Assembly (NCBI RefSeq): GCF_900129635.1 | Contig: NZ_FSRB01000002.1 | Coordinates: 1,640,727 to 1,704,726, forward strand | DNA length: 64,000 nt | Reading direction: 5' to 3' | From: Singulisphaera sp. GP187 | GTDB taxonomy: Bacteria; Planctomycetota; Planctomycetia; Isosphaerales; Isosphaeraceae | Shown here: piece after piece, positions 27,490 through 36,919 of the stretch | How positions within the stretch are numbered: position 1 is the stretch's first letter | How the letters are laid out: each line of letters begins with the position of its first letter | Program-made: the position numbers and the translations under genes | Notes under the pieces: model-generated | Seen by the model: the letters and a program-made list of their open reading frames with translations, nothing else | The model's database searches: none | Told to the model about the DNA's origin: nothing

Positions 27490-30400
27490 TCAATTCCGGG
27501 TGATGGTTTCGTGGAGGTTGAGGATCACGCGGGCCGCGTTGGTCCAGGTGGCCAGCTCGGCCGCGCTGATGTCGTCGGGCCGAGGCGACTGGCCGACGGC
27601 GATCAGCGCTTTGGCCGCGGATTCGTCACGCTCGAACTGGTTCCGATGGTGCTCCACCAGGTGGATCAGGTTGGTCAACTCCTCGGGGCGCGGTGGGCGC
27701 TGGAGCGCTCGCCTCCAGGCCCAGTCGATCCGCTCGGCCGGGTCGGGCCCCCCTTGCTGAATCGTCAGGGTCGCGAGCACGCGCGCGGCCTCCACGTAAG
27801 TGGGGTCGTTCAAGAGCACCAAGGCCTGCTGGGGGATGTTCGACCGACTCCGCTCAGCGGCACACTCCTCGCGGCTCGGCGCATCGAATGCGATCATGCT
27901 GGGATGAGGAAACGAACGCTGCCACCAGGTGTAGAGCCCGCGGCGGTACTCCCCTGCCCCACGGTCGGCGACGTACTGACGGGGCGGAAAGTTCAAGTTC
28001 TCCCAGTAACCGTCCGGTTGATAGGGCTTGACGCTCGGCCCGCCGACCTCAGTCGCCAGCAGGCCGGCGATCGCGAGGGCGTTGTCGCGCACCAGTTCGG
28101 CCGGGATCCGGAACCGGCTCTGCCTGGCGAGTTCTCGATTTTCAGGGTCGCGTGTGAGCAGCTCCTTCGAAGCAGTCGAAACTTGCCGATAGGTTCGACT
28201 CGTGACGATCGAGCGCACCAGCCGTTTGACGTCCCACCCCGAGTCCACGAACTCGCACGCGAGCCAGTCGAGCAGGTCCTGATTGGCCGGCCACTCCCCT
28301 TGCGAGCCGAGGTCGTCGACGGTCTTGCAGAGCCCGATCCCGAAGAACTGCTTCCAGAGCCGGTTCACGTAGACACGCGCGGTGAGTGGGTTTTCCCGCG
28401 AGACCAGCCAACGCGCCAGGTCGAGCCGAGTGAGCCTCCGGTCGTCGTCGTCGGTGCGGTGGGGCGTCAAGTATTCGGGGAGAGCGGGGCGAACCGGTTC
28501 TCCGGTTTCATCGAGCCAGTTGCCGCGTGGCAGGATCCGCACCGTGCGGGGCGTTTTCAACGCGTGCGAGACCAGGCAGCGGGGCAGCGATTCCTCGTAG
28601 CTCGCGAGGGCCTGCTCGGATGCCGCCAGTGTGGCCCGGATCGCATTCATCTCGGGCGAAAGGACGCGATAGTGCGCAGTCACCTGTTCCTGCTGAGACG
28701 CCGTTCGATGTTCCGGGTTGATCCGGATCGCCTCGACGAGTTGCGGAGGAGGAATCATCGCCCGAGGCGCACGAACCGGGGCGGGCGACGTGGTCGCCAG
28801 GATCCGAAAGCGGCCCAGGGTGTGGTTGGACCCATGCTGGTGGCTCAGCGTCAGCGTCAACGTGGTCGGTGTCCCATCACCCAGTGGTGTGGCGGTCTCG
28901 AAGACGATCGCGTTGTCCGTCTGCGTGGCTCCCGCGATCGCCCACCCGTTGTTCGGCCCATTCTTGCCATCGATCGCCGCGAATGCGGGAAAGCCCGACT
29001 GCTCGAAGGTCGCCGACGCGTGCGCCAGACTCACGGCCTTTCCCTGGGCGTCGGCGACGCGGAATTCCGACAGTACGAAGTTGCCGTTGCCCGCGCGTCC
29101 CGGCCCTTGATTGGGGAGCGTGGAATGAGCCAGGGCGTCGATTCGCAGGCCTCTGATGCCGTGCAGCGTGGTCGGGACCGTGATCCGATAGGTGTCATTG
29201 CCGCCGCGCGATTGACCTTGGACCTGGATCACCCCGTCGGGTCCCACGGTGAGCTGAGCACCTGCTTGGGCGACGGCCGTTTCAGGATGTAAGGCGATCC
29301 AATGGTCAGCCTGGCTTGCCTCCGCGATGACCGCCTTTTCCCAGGCGTCCTGGCCGGCCGTGATCTGGGTCCCTGGGGCCGCGAGCCGAGCCTTGGCCGC
29401 GGCGACGTTCGCCTGCAGCCGCGCCCGTTCTTGGGCCTGGAGCGGGTCGGTCACGATCATCCCCGGCTCGCGCTTGCCGATGATCGGCTCTTTGATGTCG
29501 GCGAAGAACGCGCCCATCGAATAGAAGTCGGCCGCTTTCACGGGGTCGTACTTATGGTCATGACACTGGCAGCAGCCCAAGGTCTGGCCGAGCCAGACGG
29601 TGCCGACGGCGCGGACGCGGTCGGCGAGCATCCGCGCCTCGTAGTCCTTGGCCTGGGCGCCTCCTTCCTCGGTGGTCAGGAGGAGTCGGTTAAAGCACGA
29701 GGCCACTTGCTGTTCCTGAGTCGAACCGGGCAAGAGGTCGCCGGCCAGTTGCTCGATGGTGAATTGGTCGAACGGCGTGTTGCGGTTGAACGACCGGATC
29801 ACGTAGTCGCGATAGGGCCAGACGTTGCGCGGGGTGTCGGAGTGATAGCCGATCGTATCGGCGAACCGGACGATGTCGAGCCAGTCGATCGCCATCCGTT
29901 CGCCGTAGTGGGGGGAGTTCAAGAGCCGATCGACGAGCCTCTCATAGGCGTCGGGTGAGTCGTTGTTGAGGAATGTGTCGACTTCTTGAGGTGTCGGGGG
30001 AATTCCGACCAGGTCGAAGAAGAGCCGGCGAATCAGAGTGCGGCGGTCGGCCTCGGCCGAGGGAGTCAATCCGACCTTCGCCAGGCGCTGCTCCACGAGT
30101 CGGTCGATCCCTTGAGGACCGGTGGGGGCCTGGGGCCGAACTGGCAGCTCGTAAGCCCAGTGCCCCTTGTAGACCGCGCCCTCAGCGATCCACTGCTTGA
30201 GCTTCTGCTTTTGCTCGAGCGTGAGCGACTTGCGCGACTCGGCGGGAGGCATGAGCTCGTCGGGCGCATCGCTGAAGATCCGCGCGATGAGCTCGCTTTC
30301 CTCGGTCTTGCCTGGAACGATCGCCTCGAGCTTGATGGCCGAGTCGCGGAGATCGAGCCGCAAGTCGGCCTTGCGCTGGTTCTTGTCAGGGCCGTGGCAT

Positions 30401-30576
30401 TGATAGCAGTTTTCAGAAAGGATCGGCCGGATATCGCGGTTGAAGTCGATCGGGTCTTCCGCCGAGCTTGGCCGACCCACCATGAATAGCGATAGCAGAG
30501 CGAATGCCGTGATGCTCGTAGGTCCGAACCGGGCTGTGAGCAAGCGTCGTGCGAGTGGCCTGGATTTGAGTCGCAT
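27490..30576 (-). CDS. DUF1549/DUF1553 protein with planctomycete cytochrome c
   Basis: A 1028-residue exported protein. A signal peptide (residues about 18-39) precedes a PSCyt1-type haem domain, CYQCH at Cys57, Cys60, His61, with RKADLRLD after it. DUF1549 follows (about 150-370, IDWLDIVRFADTIGYHSD, FTIEQLAGDLLPG, GCCQCHDHKYDPV, which adds a second CxxCH), then a galactose-binding/LamG-like insert (about 410-620). DUF1553 ends the protein (about 700-1000, RLDLARWLVSRENPLTARVYVNRLW, FPHPSMIAFDAPSREECAAERSRSNIPQQALVLLNDP). It leads the operon with DUF1501 and the sialidase. The reaction is unknown. The order and haem sites are typical of the family. Confidence 0.94.
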   Translation of the reverse strand: MRLKSRPLARRLLTARFGPTSITAFALLSLFMVGRPSSAEDPIDFNRDIRPILSENCYQCHGPDKNQRKADLRLDLRDSAIKLEAIVPGKTEESELIARIFSDAPDELMPPAESRKSLTLEQKQKLKQWIAEGAVYKGHWAYELPVRPQAPTGPQGIDRLVEQRLAKVGLTPSAEADRRTLIRRLFFDLVGIPPTPQEVDTFLNNDSPDAYERLVDRLLNSPHYGERMAIDWLDIVRFADTIGYHSDTPRNVWPYRDYVIRSFNRNTPFDQFTIEQLAGDLLPGSTQEQQVASCFNRLLLTTEEGGAQAKDYEARMLADRVRAVGTVWLGQTLGCCQCHDHKYDPVKAADFYSMGAFFADIKEPIIGKREPGMIVTDPLQAQERARLQANVAAAKARLAAPGTQITAGQDAWEKAVIAEASQADHWIALHPETAVAQAGAQLTVGPDGVIQVQGQSRGGNDTYRITVPTTLHGIRGLRIDALAHSTLPNQGPGRAGNGNFVLSEFRVADAQGKAVSLAHASATFEQSGFPAFAAIDGKNGPNNGWAIAGATQTDNAIVFETATPLGDGTPTTLTLTLSHQHGSNHTLGRFRILATTSPAPVRAPRAMIPPPQLVEAIRINPEHRTASQQEQVTAHYRVLSPEMNAIRATLAASEQALASYEESLPRCLVSHALKTPRTVRILPRGNWLDETGEPVRPALPEYLTPHRTDDDDRRLTRLDLARWLVSRENPLTARVYVNRLWKQFFGIGLCKTVDDLGSQGEWPANQDLLDWLACEFVDSGWDVKRLVRSIVTSRTYRQVSTASKELLTRDPENRELARQSRFRIPAELVRDNALAIAGLLATEVGGPSVKPYQPDGYWENLNFPPRQYVADRGAGEYRRGLYTWWQRSFPHPSMIAFDAPSREECAAERSRSNIPQQALVLLNDPTYVEAARVLATLTIQQGGPDPAERIDWAWRRALQRPPRPEELTNLIHLVEHHRNQFERDESAAKALIAVGQSPRPDDISAAELATWTNAARVILNLHETITRN

Positions 30577-30627
30577 GATTGGTCACGGATCCGGTTGAGG
30601 TCTGAGTACCGAGCGTCGCCAATACAA

Positions 30628-30657
30628 TCTTCCCTGGACCCGCGGTCCCAGGGAAGA
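30628..30657. terminator. Hairpin after the ThuA/haem-protein gene
   Basis: TCTTCCCTGG (30628-30637) and CCAGGGAAGA (30648-30657) are perfect reverse complements around a 10-base loop. It lies just beyond the stop of the minus-strand gene at 30698 and before the start of the DUF1549/DUF1553 gene. It could separate the two transcripts. No T-tract follows. Confidence 0.45.
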
Positions 30658-30697
30658 CTGAAAGAACATCAGGGGGCCGTCCCGGAACGAATCGCGG

Positions 30698-33600
30698 TCA
30701 CTTGGTCGGTTTCACGGCCGGGATCTGGCCTTTTGGATTTTCTTGAGGCTTATTGGTCAAACTCGCCTCGGGCGCTCGACTCATGAGGTAAGCGAACAGG
30801 TTGCGAATCTCCGGGTCGGTAAGCTTGGTCATCAGGCCGTCGGGCATCAGCGAGATCGGCAAGGCCTGGAGGGTCTCGATCTCGTCGCGATTGACCAGCG
30901 TCGTTTGATTATCCACCCCGCGGAGGGTGACGGTCCGGGTGTTCTGGTCATGGATCAGGCCACTCAAGGTCCGGCCGTCGTTGGTGAAGACTGCGAAGTT
31001 CGTGAACTCCTCGCGGATCGCCGCGCTCGGGTCGGCGATCGCCAGGAGCATGAAGTCGAGATTCGTCCGTTCGTAGCCGGTCAGGTCGGGCCCGACGTCT
31101 CCCCCTTCGCCAAACAGCTTGTGACAGGTGGCGCAATTCTTGGTGAACACCTCGCGCCCGGCGCTCAGGTCGCCGCGTTCGCCGCGCACCAGGGTTTGAA
31201 GCCGCTCGATCAGCTTCCGGGTCTCCGCCGGAGTGGCCCGGGTCTTGCCCCAGAGCGTGTCGAGGCGTCGATCGATTTGCGGGTCATGATGGAGCCGCAT
31301 CTGCTGCACGATGTCCATCGGGATCGTCCGGTGATCGATGGTCGATGCGTCGATCTCGTTCAAGAGCGCGACCGTCCAGCTCTTACGGCTCGCCAGCAAG
31401 CGGTGCGCCGTGCTCCGGAGCGCCTGCTCATCAGGGAGCGTCGAGTGGTACTGACGCAAGACGATCTGACCGATGGTCGGGTCGTCATAATTCATCAACG
31501 CTTCCAGAGCCACGCGTTTAATCGCATGCGAGGATGAGGCTGCCAGCAAATTTTTCAGCCCGCCGACCGCCTTGGGCTGGCGCAACTGCCCGAGGATCTC
31601 GATGTAGGCCAGTCGAGTCGGCCGATCGGCCCGCTCGTCGGCCACGATCTTGAGCGCTTGCTGGACCGACTCCGCCTTGCCGAGCCTCAAGCCGAGGGCC
31701 AGGTCGGACTTGCCGAGGCTCTGCTGGTACTGATCCAATGCATCGGCCAGCGCGGGGGGCAAACCGCTGATCTCCCGGCCGCGGAACGCCTCCATCATCC
31801 CGACCATCATCCGGGTCGTCTGTTCCTTCCCCGGCGCCATCGCGAGCAGCCGCGCGCAGGTCTCGAGGTTCTCGGGACCCCCTGCCATCGCGTAACGCTG
31901 CATCAAACGCTCGAGCACGAAGCGGTCGACGATCGGCAGTCGCCAGATCTCCGGCTCTTGAAACAAGGCGTGGACCGCCTCGCGATCGGTCTCGGTCTTG
32001 GATTCAAGGGCCCACCAGAGCAACAGGGGGATGTGCTTGTCGTCGACGTCCTCGGTGCGAGCCAGCAGTCCCCGAACGATCGGCAGCCCTTTGGAGGCCG
32101 GGAGTCGCTTCGCACTCGATGCAAGCTGAGAACGGACGTCTCGATCCGGCTCGGTCTGAGCCAGGGCCGCGAGCTTGCCGGCGATCGCCTCTGAAACGTC
32201 CTTGCCGTCACCCAGCAAGCGGACCGCCCAGCGGCGCACGTTGGGGTCGCGATGCGCGAGCGCACGGGTCGCCGCGTCTTCGTCGAACTTGCCCGACAGG
32301 TTGAGCGCCCAGAGCGCGTCGAGGGCGTGCGGGTTCTCGTCGTCGCCCGCGAGCGTCCGAAGTTGCGGGACCAACGTTTCGTCGCGACGATCGCCCAGCA
32401 GGAGCAAGGCCTGGCGACGCTGCCACTTGTTGCGATGTTTGAGCATGTCGACGAGATTTGCCCCGCTCAGCTTGGCCAGGTTGAAGGGCGCGATCGGCTG
32501 GCTCCCTTTCGCCTGCAAGCGGTAGAGTCGCCCGCTTTCTTTGTGCCAGTTGTCCCGAGGGTCGACGTGGCTCAGCCGGCTGTCATACCAATCGGCCATG
32601 TACACCGCCCCGTCCGGGCCCACTTCGAGGTCGACGGGCCGGAACCAGCGATCGTTCGTCACGACGACCGGGGGCAGGTCGACGGTTCGGTAGGTGGAGG
32701 TGTCGCGCAAGAGCCGGCTGGCGAGCACGCGGTTGTGGAGCGCGTCGGCCGAGATCACGGTGCCATCGTACTGAGGGGGGAAGGCGCCCCCTTCGTAGAT
32801 CGCGAACGTCTGGCTGAACCGCTCGGGAAAACCCTCGTGGAGCATGTGGTGGTAGTAGCCGAAGGCATACGGGTTGGTCAACGGACCGTGCTTGCCCCAG
32901 TTCTTCTCGGCGTAGCCCCCCTGGACATAATGCATGCCTCGGGTGTTACCGGCGTTCGTGCCCGAGAAAACCCGGCCGACCGAGTCGATCTCGAGGCTGA
33001 AGGTGTTGCCACCCCCCTCGGCGTAGATCTCGAAGACTTTCGTCTCGGGATGATAGCGCCAGATCATCTGCCCTTTGAAGTGGACGTTTTTAGTGACGGC
33101 CGAGTTAATCGTGCCGGTGGTCGTGCTGCCGTTGGCGCCGTAGATCCAGCCATCGGGACCCCACTCGAGATTGCTGGCGACGGAATGGGTGTCTTCCAGG
33201 CCGAAGCCGCTGAGGTGGACTGTGGGGTCGGCGTCGGGAATGTCGTCGCCGTCGGCGTCGGGATAGAAGAGCAAGTACGGCGGGTTGAGGACCCAGACGC
33301 CGCCGCGGCCAACCAGGACGGAAGAGACGATGTTCAGGCCTGTGATCACGTCCCTGGTTTTATCATAGGAGCCATCGCCGTCGGTATCCTCGAGCACCGT
33401 GATCTTATCGGCGCCCGGGAAGTGGTGGGGAGGCGGGGGCGGGACCTTGTCGAACACGGCGCGGAGGTACTGGTCGTACTTGACGACCTTGAGGCCGGCC
33501 GGGAACGGGTACTGGAGGTACTGGACGACCCAGAGCCGTCCGCGCGAGTCCCAGGTCAGGTCAAGGGGTTGGCGGATGGCCGGCTCGGAGGCGATGAGCT

Positions 33601-34573
33601 TGATTTCGAGGTCGTCGACCACCTGGAACCGCTTGACGGTCTCGGCGGGCGACGTGGGAAGCGACTCGTCACCGGTCACCCCTTTCCCCTGGAAGCCGCG
33701 GATCATCCGCTCCACCTGCTCGTTGGCGGCGAGCCCATCCTTGTACTTGTCGCGGGCGTTCTCTTTCTTCACGGCCGCCGGCCGGTTCAGCGCCCAATGG
33801 ATGGCGTTCGCCAGCAGCCGATTGAACGCGGGGAGCTTGAAGTCGTCGGGGTGGCCGAGCGACGTGTAGAAGACGCGTGAGTTCTTGAACGTATTCGTCC
33901 ATGCAACCGGGTAGCTGACGGTCTTACCCTGATCGACGGTTTCACCGCGGAGCAGCTCGGTCGCCTTCGATCCGAGGTCGACCGATCGGTAGAGCGATCC
34001 GGCCGAATGAAACGCGGCCGAGGGGAGTCCGGCGAGGATTTCATTTTTCTCGGTTCCGGGCGCCTTGGTCACGTCGGTCCCCGTCTTGTTGGAGAGGTCG
34101 CCCGTATAGTGGCCGCCGAGAACCGTCGTATCGAAGTCAGGCCATTGCGCGTGATTCGCCGGTGCCGCGCCCGCGCTCAGGGCAAAGGCGTGGCTCGACG
34201 TCCGGAGCGCGACCAACGGCTTACCCGCCTCGAGATAGCCGCGGATCAGGGCCAGCTCCGCATCGGGGAGCGTGCGCCTTCGCACGCTCAGCACGAGCAG
34301 GTCCGCCTGTTTCAGTGCGTCCAGCCCGGGAAAGTGGTTGGGGTCATTCGGGTCGGGTCGGACGATCGTGGTGCGGAACCCGGGGGATGCCAGCTCGCGT
34401 TGGATGAACTCGGGGAGAGTTTCGCTGGTGCGATACCCCTCCTCACCGATCATGAGAACGAGGTGAGGAACCGTGGCTGGCTCGACCGCGCGGGTGGCGG
34501 AACCGAAGCCGACCAGGGCCATGCCAACCCACGCAATAACCACTCGCCTGATGCACATCCAAGGCTGAAGCAT
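30698..34573 (-). CDS. ThuA plus PVC-type haem-binding CxxCH protein
   Basis: A 1291-residue exported protein. GGAGA six bases before ATG 34573 supports the start, and a signal peptide follows (VVIAWVGMALVGFGSATRA). The ThuA-like domain (about 35-270, PHLVLMIGEEGYRTSETLPEF, RVFYTSLGHPDDF) precedes the PVC-type propeller (about 320-690, VLEDTDGDGSYDKTRDV, YHHMLHEGFPERFSQTFAIYEGG, MADWYDSRLSHVDPRD). HEAT-like repeats and a C-terminal cytochrome c follow, with Cys1147, Cys1150, His1151 in CATCHKLFGEGGDVGPDLTGYE. It shares the architecture of the gene at 9987 but lacks its extra C-terminal domain. Probably an exported oxidase or dehydrogenase for a sugar polymer product. Confidence 0.92.
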   Translation of the reverse strand: MLQPWMCIRRVVIAWVGMALVGFGSATRAVEPATVPHLVLMIGEEGYRTSETLPEFIQRELASPGFRTTIVRPDPNDPNHFPGLDALKQADLLVLSVRRRTLPDAELALIRGYLEAGKPLVALRTSSHAFALSAGAAPANHAQWPDFDTTVLGGHYTGDLSNKTGTDVTKAPGTEKNEILAGLPSAAFHSAGSLYRSVDLGSKATELLRGETVDQGKTVSYPVAWTNTFKNSRVFYTSLGHPDDFKLPAFNRLLANAIHWALNRPAAVKKENARDKYKDGLAANEQVERMIRGFQGKGVTGDESLPTSPAETVKRFQVVDDLEIKLIASEPAIRQPLDLTWDSRGRLWVVQYLQYPFPAGLKVVKYDQYLRAVFDKVPPPPPHHFPGADKITVLEDTDGDGSYDKTRDVITGLNIVSSVLVGRGGVWVLNPPYLLFYPDADGDDIPDADPTVHLSGFGLEDTHSVASNLEWGPDGWIYGANGSTTTGTINSAVTKNVHFKGQMIWRYHPETKVFEIYAEGGGNTFSLEIDSVGRVFSGTNAGNTRGMHYVQGGYAEKNWGKHGPLTNPYAFGYYHHMLHEGFPERFSQTFAIYEGGAFPPQYDGTVISADALHNRVLASRLLRDTSTYRTVDLPPVVVTNDRWFRPVDLEVGPDGAVYMADWYDSRLSHVDPRDNWHKESGRLYRLQAKGSQPIAPFNLAKLSGANLVDMLKHRNKWQRRQALLLLGDRRDETLVPQLRTLAGDDENPHALDALWALNLSGKFDEDAATRALAHRDPNVRRWAVRLLGDGKDVSEAIAGKLAALAQTEPDRDVRSQLASSAKRLPASKGLPIVRGLLARTEDVDDKHIPLLLWWALESKTETDREAVHALFQEPEIWRLPIVDRFVLERLMQRYAMAGGPENLETCARLLAMAPGKEQTTRMMVGMMEAFRGREISGLPPALADALDQYQQSLGKSDLALGLRLGKAESVQQALKIVADERADRPTRLAYIEILGQLRQPKAVGGLKNLLAASSSHAIKRVALEALMNYDDPTIGQIVLRQYHSTLPDEQALRSTAHRLLASRKSWTVALLNEIDASTIDHRTIPMDIVQQMRLHHDPQIDRRLDTLWGKTRATPAETRKLIERLQTLVRGERGDLSAGREVFTKNCATCHKLFGEGGDVGPDLTGYERTNLDFMLLAIADPSAAIREEFTNFAVFTNDGRTLSGLIHDQNTRTVTLRGVDNQTTLVNRDEIETLQALPISLMPDGLMTKLTDPEIRNLFAYLMSRAPEASLTNKPQENPKGQIPAVKPTK

Positions 34574-34696
34574 CTGAGTCTCCGGTGATGCGTCGAGGAC
34601 CGAGGGGACTGGCTCTTGATGGACCGTCGCGGAGGGGCGATCGTCGAGGTCTGACCCTGACGGCCGCTCCTTCGAGGTTGCCGAGATTTCGTTCCT

Positions 34697-35042
34697 TACA
34701 GCGGTTTACCGTCGGATGTCGCACGAATTATAGTGAACTGGATATATAGTATGAGCATGTTTATGGTTTTTTTGTGTTCAGCCCCATCGGGGCGGTCCAA
34801 GGTAGCCCAGGGCAACGCCCTGGGGATTTGGTTACGAGGGTCATCAGCCCGGAAAGAGCGACTTAAAGGGTTACGCTGGCACGACCTATGTCGCAAGGTT
34901 GCCGCTCGGATTAGGCCGCCCTTACAGGGCTATTGAGCGCAAATGTGTCGATTCCCCGGGGCGTTGCCCCGGGCTACCTTACTCCGCCCCGTTGGGGCTG
35001 AAACCGGCGAGAGCGTGCGTCACTCGACGGTAAACCGCTGTA
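34697..35042. repeat. Hairpin-rich interspersed element, copy 2 (MITE-like)
   Basis: Terminal inverted repeats TACAGCGGTTTACCGTCG (34697-34714) and its exact reverse complement (35025-35042) bound a 346-bp element. Internal blocks occur in the same order as copy 1 at 9577: AGCCCCATCGGGGCGG (34780-34795), CCCAGGGCAACGCCCTGGG (34806-34824), TAGGCCGCCCTTACAGGGCT (about 34914-34933), CCCGGGGCGTTGCCCCGGG (34955-34973) and CCGCCCCGTTGGGGCT (34984-34999). The middle differs between copies. It has no coding capacity and no obvious target-site duplication. It lies between two minus-strand genes. Confidence 0.85.
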
Positions 35043-35097
35043 GGACGATGATGCGGATCATCTGTTTCTGACTCTCCGCCAAAGTTCCCGATACCGA

Positions 35098-35131
35098 GGA
35101 CAGCGGGCAAAAGGCAAAACGCCCGCTGTCC
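35098..35131. terminator. Hairpin downstream of the minus-strand Gfo/Idh gene
   Basis: GGACAGCGGGC (35098-35108) and GCCCGCTGTCC (35121-35131) are perfect 11-bp arms with a 12-base A-rich loop. It lies 54 bp past the stop of the Gfo/Idh/MocA gene and next to interspersed element copy 2. It is a plausible terminator, though no T-tract follows on the minus strand. Confidence 0.5.
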
Positions 35132-35184
35132 CAGGAGAAGAGGATTCAATTGACCCTTTTTTGCTGGTTGACCCTCGATGAGCT

Positions 35185-36531
35185 TCAGGAAACCCAGGCG
35201 GGTTCCCAGCCCTTGCGGTACGGTTTCTTGAGCATGGCGTTCGCCGTGGCATTGTTCGTGATCTTGAGCGCGCCGGCGTCCCAGCGAAGTTCCTGCTCGG
35301 GGTTGCGGATCGCGATCGAGCCGAGCAGCACGGTCTCGGTCAACGGCGCTGAGTAGTCGAAATTCGAGGTGGTTTGACCCTCGCCGCGGCAGGCGTCCGC
35401 CCAGGAAACGTAGTGGTCACGATCGGGCACGGTCTCGATCTTGAAGTCGGCGAACTGCTCTTCCGGCAGCAGCCGGGGGGCGGCGACGTGGGGGATGACC
35501 AGCGATCCCTTTTCGCCGATCAACAACGAGCCCGCGGTGGGGAGCTTGGTTCCTTCCTTGAGTCCCAGCGCCTCTTGCGGGGGGAAGTGCCCTTCCCCAT
35601 CGTACCAGGTCACCTTGATCGTCTTGCCCGCGGTCCGCGCCGTGCCCGGGAATTCATACTGGACCGTGGAACGGCGGGTCCAGAGGTCGCTCGGGAGCGG
35701 AGGCGCTTCGCCTCGGATCGTGGTCGGCGCCGTCAGCTCCAGGGACTTGAAGACGGGGTCGAGGATGTGGCAGGCGAAGTCGCCGATCTGGCCCGTGCTG
35801 AAGTCCTGCCAGGCACGCCAGTTGAAGGGATGATAGATCTTTTCCTTGTACGGCCGGGTCGGCGCCACGCCGAGCCATTCATCCCAGTGCAAGGTCGCGG
35901 GGACCGGGTCGCTGCCGGTCGGGCGTTCGTCGACCAGCATCCAGATCAACGGGCCGCTCTGCCAGGAGTGGACCTCCTTGACCTTACCGATCACACCGTC
36001 GTGCACCAGCTTGACGGCCGTGCGATAGGCGGTGTGCGACTGGATCTGGTTGCCCATCTGGGTCACGACGCGGTTCTTGGCCGCCGCCAACTGCATCTGC
36101 CTGGTTTCGAAGACCGTGTGCGCCAGGGGTTTCTGGCAGAACACATGCTTGCCCAACTGCATGGCCGCCAGAGAGATTGGCGCATGCATGTGGTCAGGTG
36201 TGGAAATAATGACGGCGTCGATGTCTCGGGCCTTGTCGAGCACCTTGCGCCAGTCGGTTGCCGTCGCCGCTTTGGGGTAGTGCTTGGCCGCTCGTCCCAG
36301 GTGGTCCGGCCCCTCGTCGATGTCGCAGATCGAGACGATATCAACATAAGGACTGGCGGCGACCGACGTGTGATCCGACCAGCCCTTGCCCCAGACGCCG
36401 ATCGCCGCGACGCGAAGCCGTTCGTTAGCTCCGTAGACCCGCGACCACCCGGCTGCACTCAACACGCCCACACCACCGGCGACCGCGGATCGCTCCAAGA
36501 AGCGACGACGAGAAATCGGCTTGGACATCAT
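35185..36531 (-). CDS. Gfo/Idh/MocA family oxidoreductase, Tat-exported
   Basis: A 448-residue protein. GGAGAAGG precedes ATG 36531. The Tat signal SRRRFLERSAVAGGVGVLSAA is followed by the NAD(P)-binding fold (LRVAAIGVWGKGWSDH, VSICDIDEG) and the family motif KPLAH (HVFCQKPLAHTVFE). DFACHILDPVF lies in the catalytic half. The family oxidises or rearranges sugars and inositols with a tightly bound cofactor. Exported versions are expanded in planctomycetes and probably receive their cofactor before Tat export. It is divergent from the sigma factor gene, with 388 bp between them. Confidence 0.9.
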   Translation of the reverse strand: MMSKPISRRRFLERSAVAGGVGVLSAAGWSRVYGANERLRVAAIGVWGKGWSDHTSVAASPYVDIVSICDIDEGPDHLGRAAKHYPKAATATDWRKVLDKARDIDAVIISTPDHMHAPISLAAMQLGKHVFCQKPLAHTVFETRQMQLAAAKNRVVTQMGNQIQSHTAYRTAVKLVHDGVIGKVKEVHSWQSGPLIWMLVDERPTGSDPVPATLHWDEWLGVAPTRPYKEKIYHPFNWRAWQDFSTGQIGDFACHILDPVFKSLELTAPTTIRGEAPPLPSDLWTRRSTVQYEFPGTARTAGKTIKVTWYDGEGHFPPQEALGLKEGTKLPTAGSLLIGEKGSLVIPHVAAPRLLPEEQFADFKIETVPDRDHYVSWADACRGEGQTTSNFDYSAPLTETVLLGSIAIRNPEQELRWDAGALKITNNATANAMLKKPYRKGWEPAWVS

Positions 36532-36919
36532 GGAACCCTTCTCCAAATTCGTCGAATCGAAAACGAGCGAGAGCCGAGGCTCTCTCGACTGATCGGTGGT
36601 CTGCCAGATCCACCGAATTCGGCCAAATTGGGATCAACGATCAAGTCGCTGAGACTCAAGTTTCCGACCAGGGGTTGCCCCCTTCAGTGTCGCGATATTG
36701 TTTCACAGCCGTCGAACAAAAGCGACGGGCTAACGGTCGAAGTTCGCCCTCCGAGATGGGGGCCATCATTGCCGGCTCGGATTTCCGCCAGCCGAGGGGG
36801 ACGCGTCAGGAGGAGTCCTGTTTCTCCTGGCGAAAATTTCTTTTATTTTGCATTTGCGAGGCGGATTCGGGGCAATACAAGAGTAGAATGAATCGAATCG
36901 GTTCCCTCTGAGGGCATGT
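36532..36919. other. Divergent promoter region of the sigma factor gene
   Basis: About 390 bp hold the start regions of the Gfo/Idh gene (minus) and the ECF-cytochrome sigma gene (plus). An AT-rich run at 36835-36860 contains TTGCAT (36848-36853), and TAGAAT lies at 36884-36889, but the spacing is not that of a single sigma-70 promoter. No known operator was recognised. Confidence 0.35.

Noticed and set aside
27457-29292. 611-codon plus-strand frame opposite the DUF1553 region
   Set aside because: Low-complexity Arg/Asp/Val composition and no motif. The opposite strand is strongly family-like.
32252-33880. 542-codon plus-strand frame opposite the ThuA/haem-protein gene
   Set aside because: Shadow of a conserved minus-strand gene, with no start signal.
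36848-36889. Sigma-70-like promoter TTGCAT/TAGAAT before the sigma factor gene
   Set aside because: The boxes are 30 bases apart, too far for one promoter; kept only as a note.
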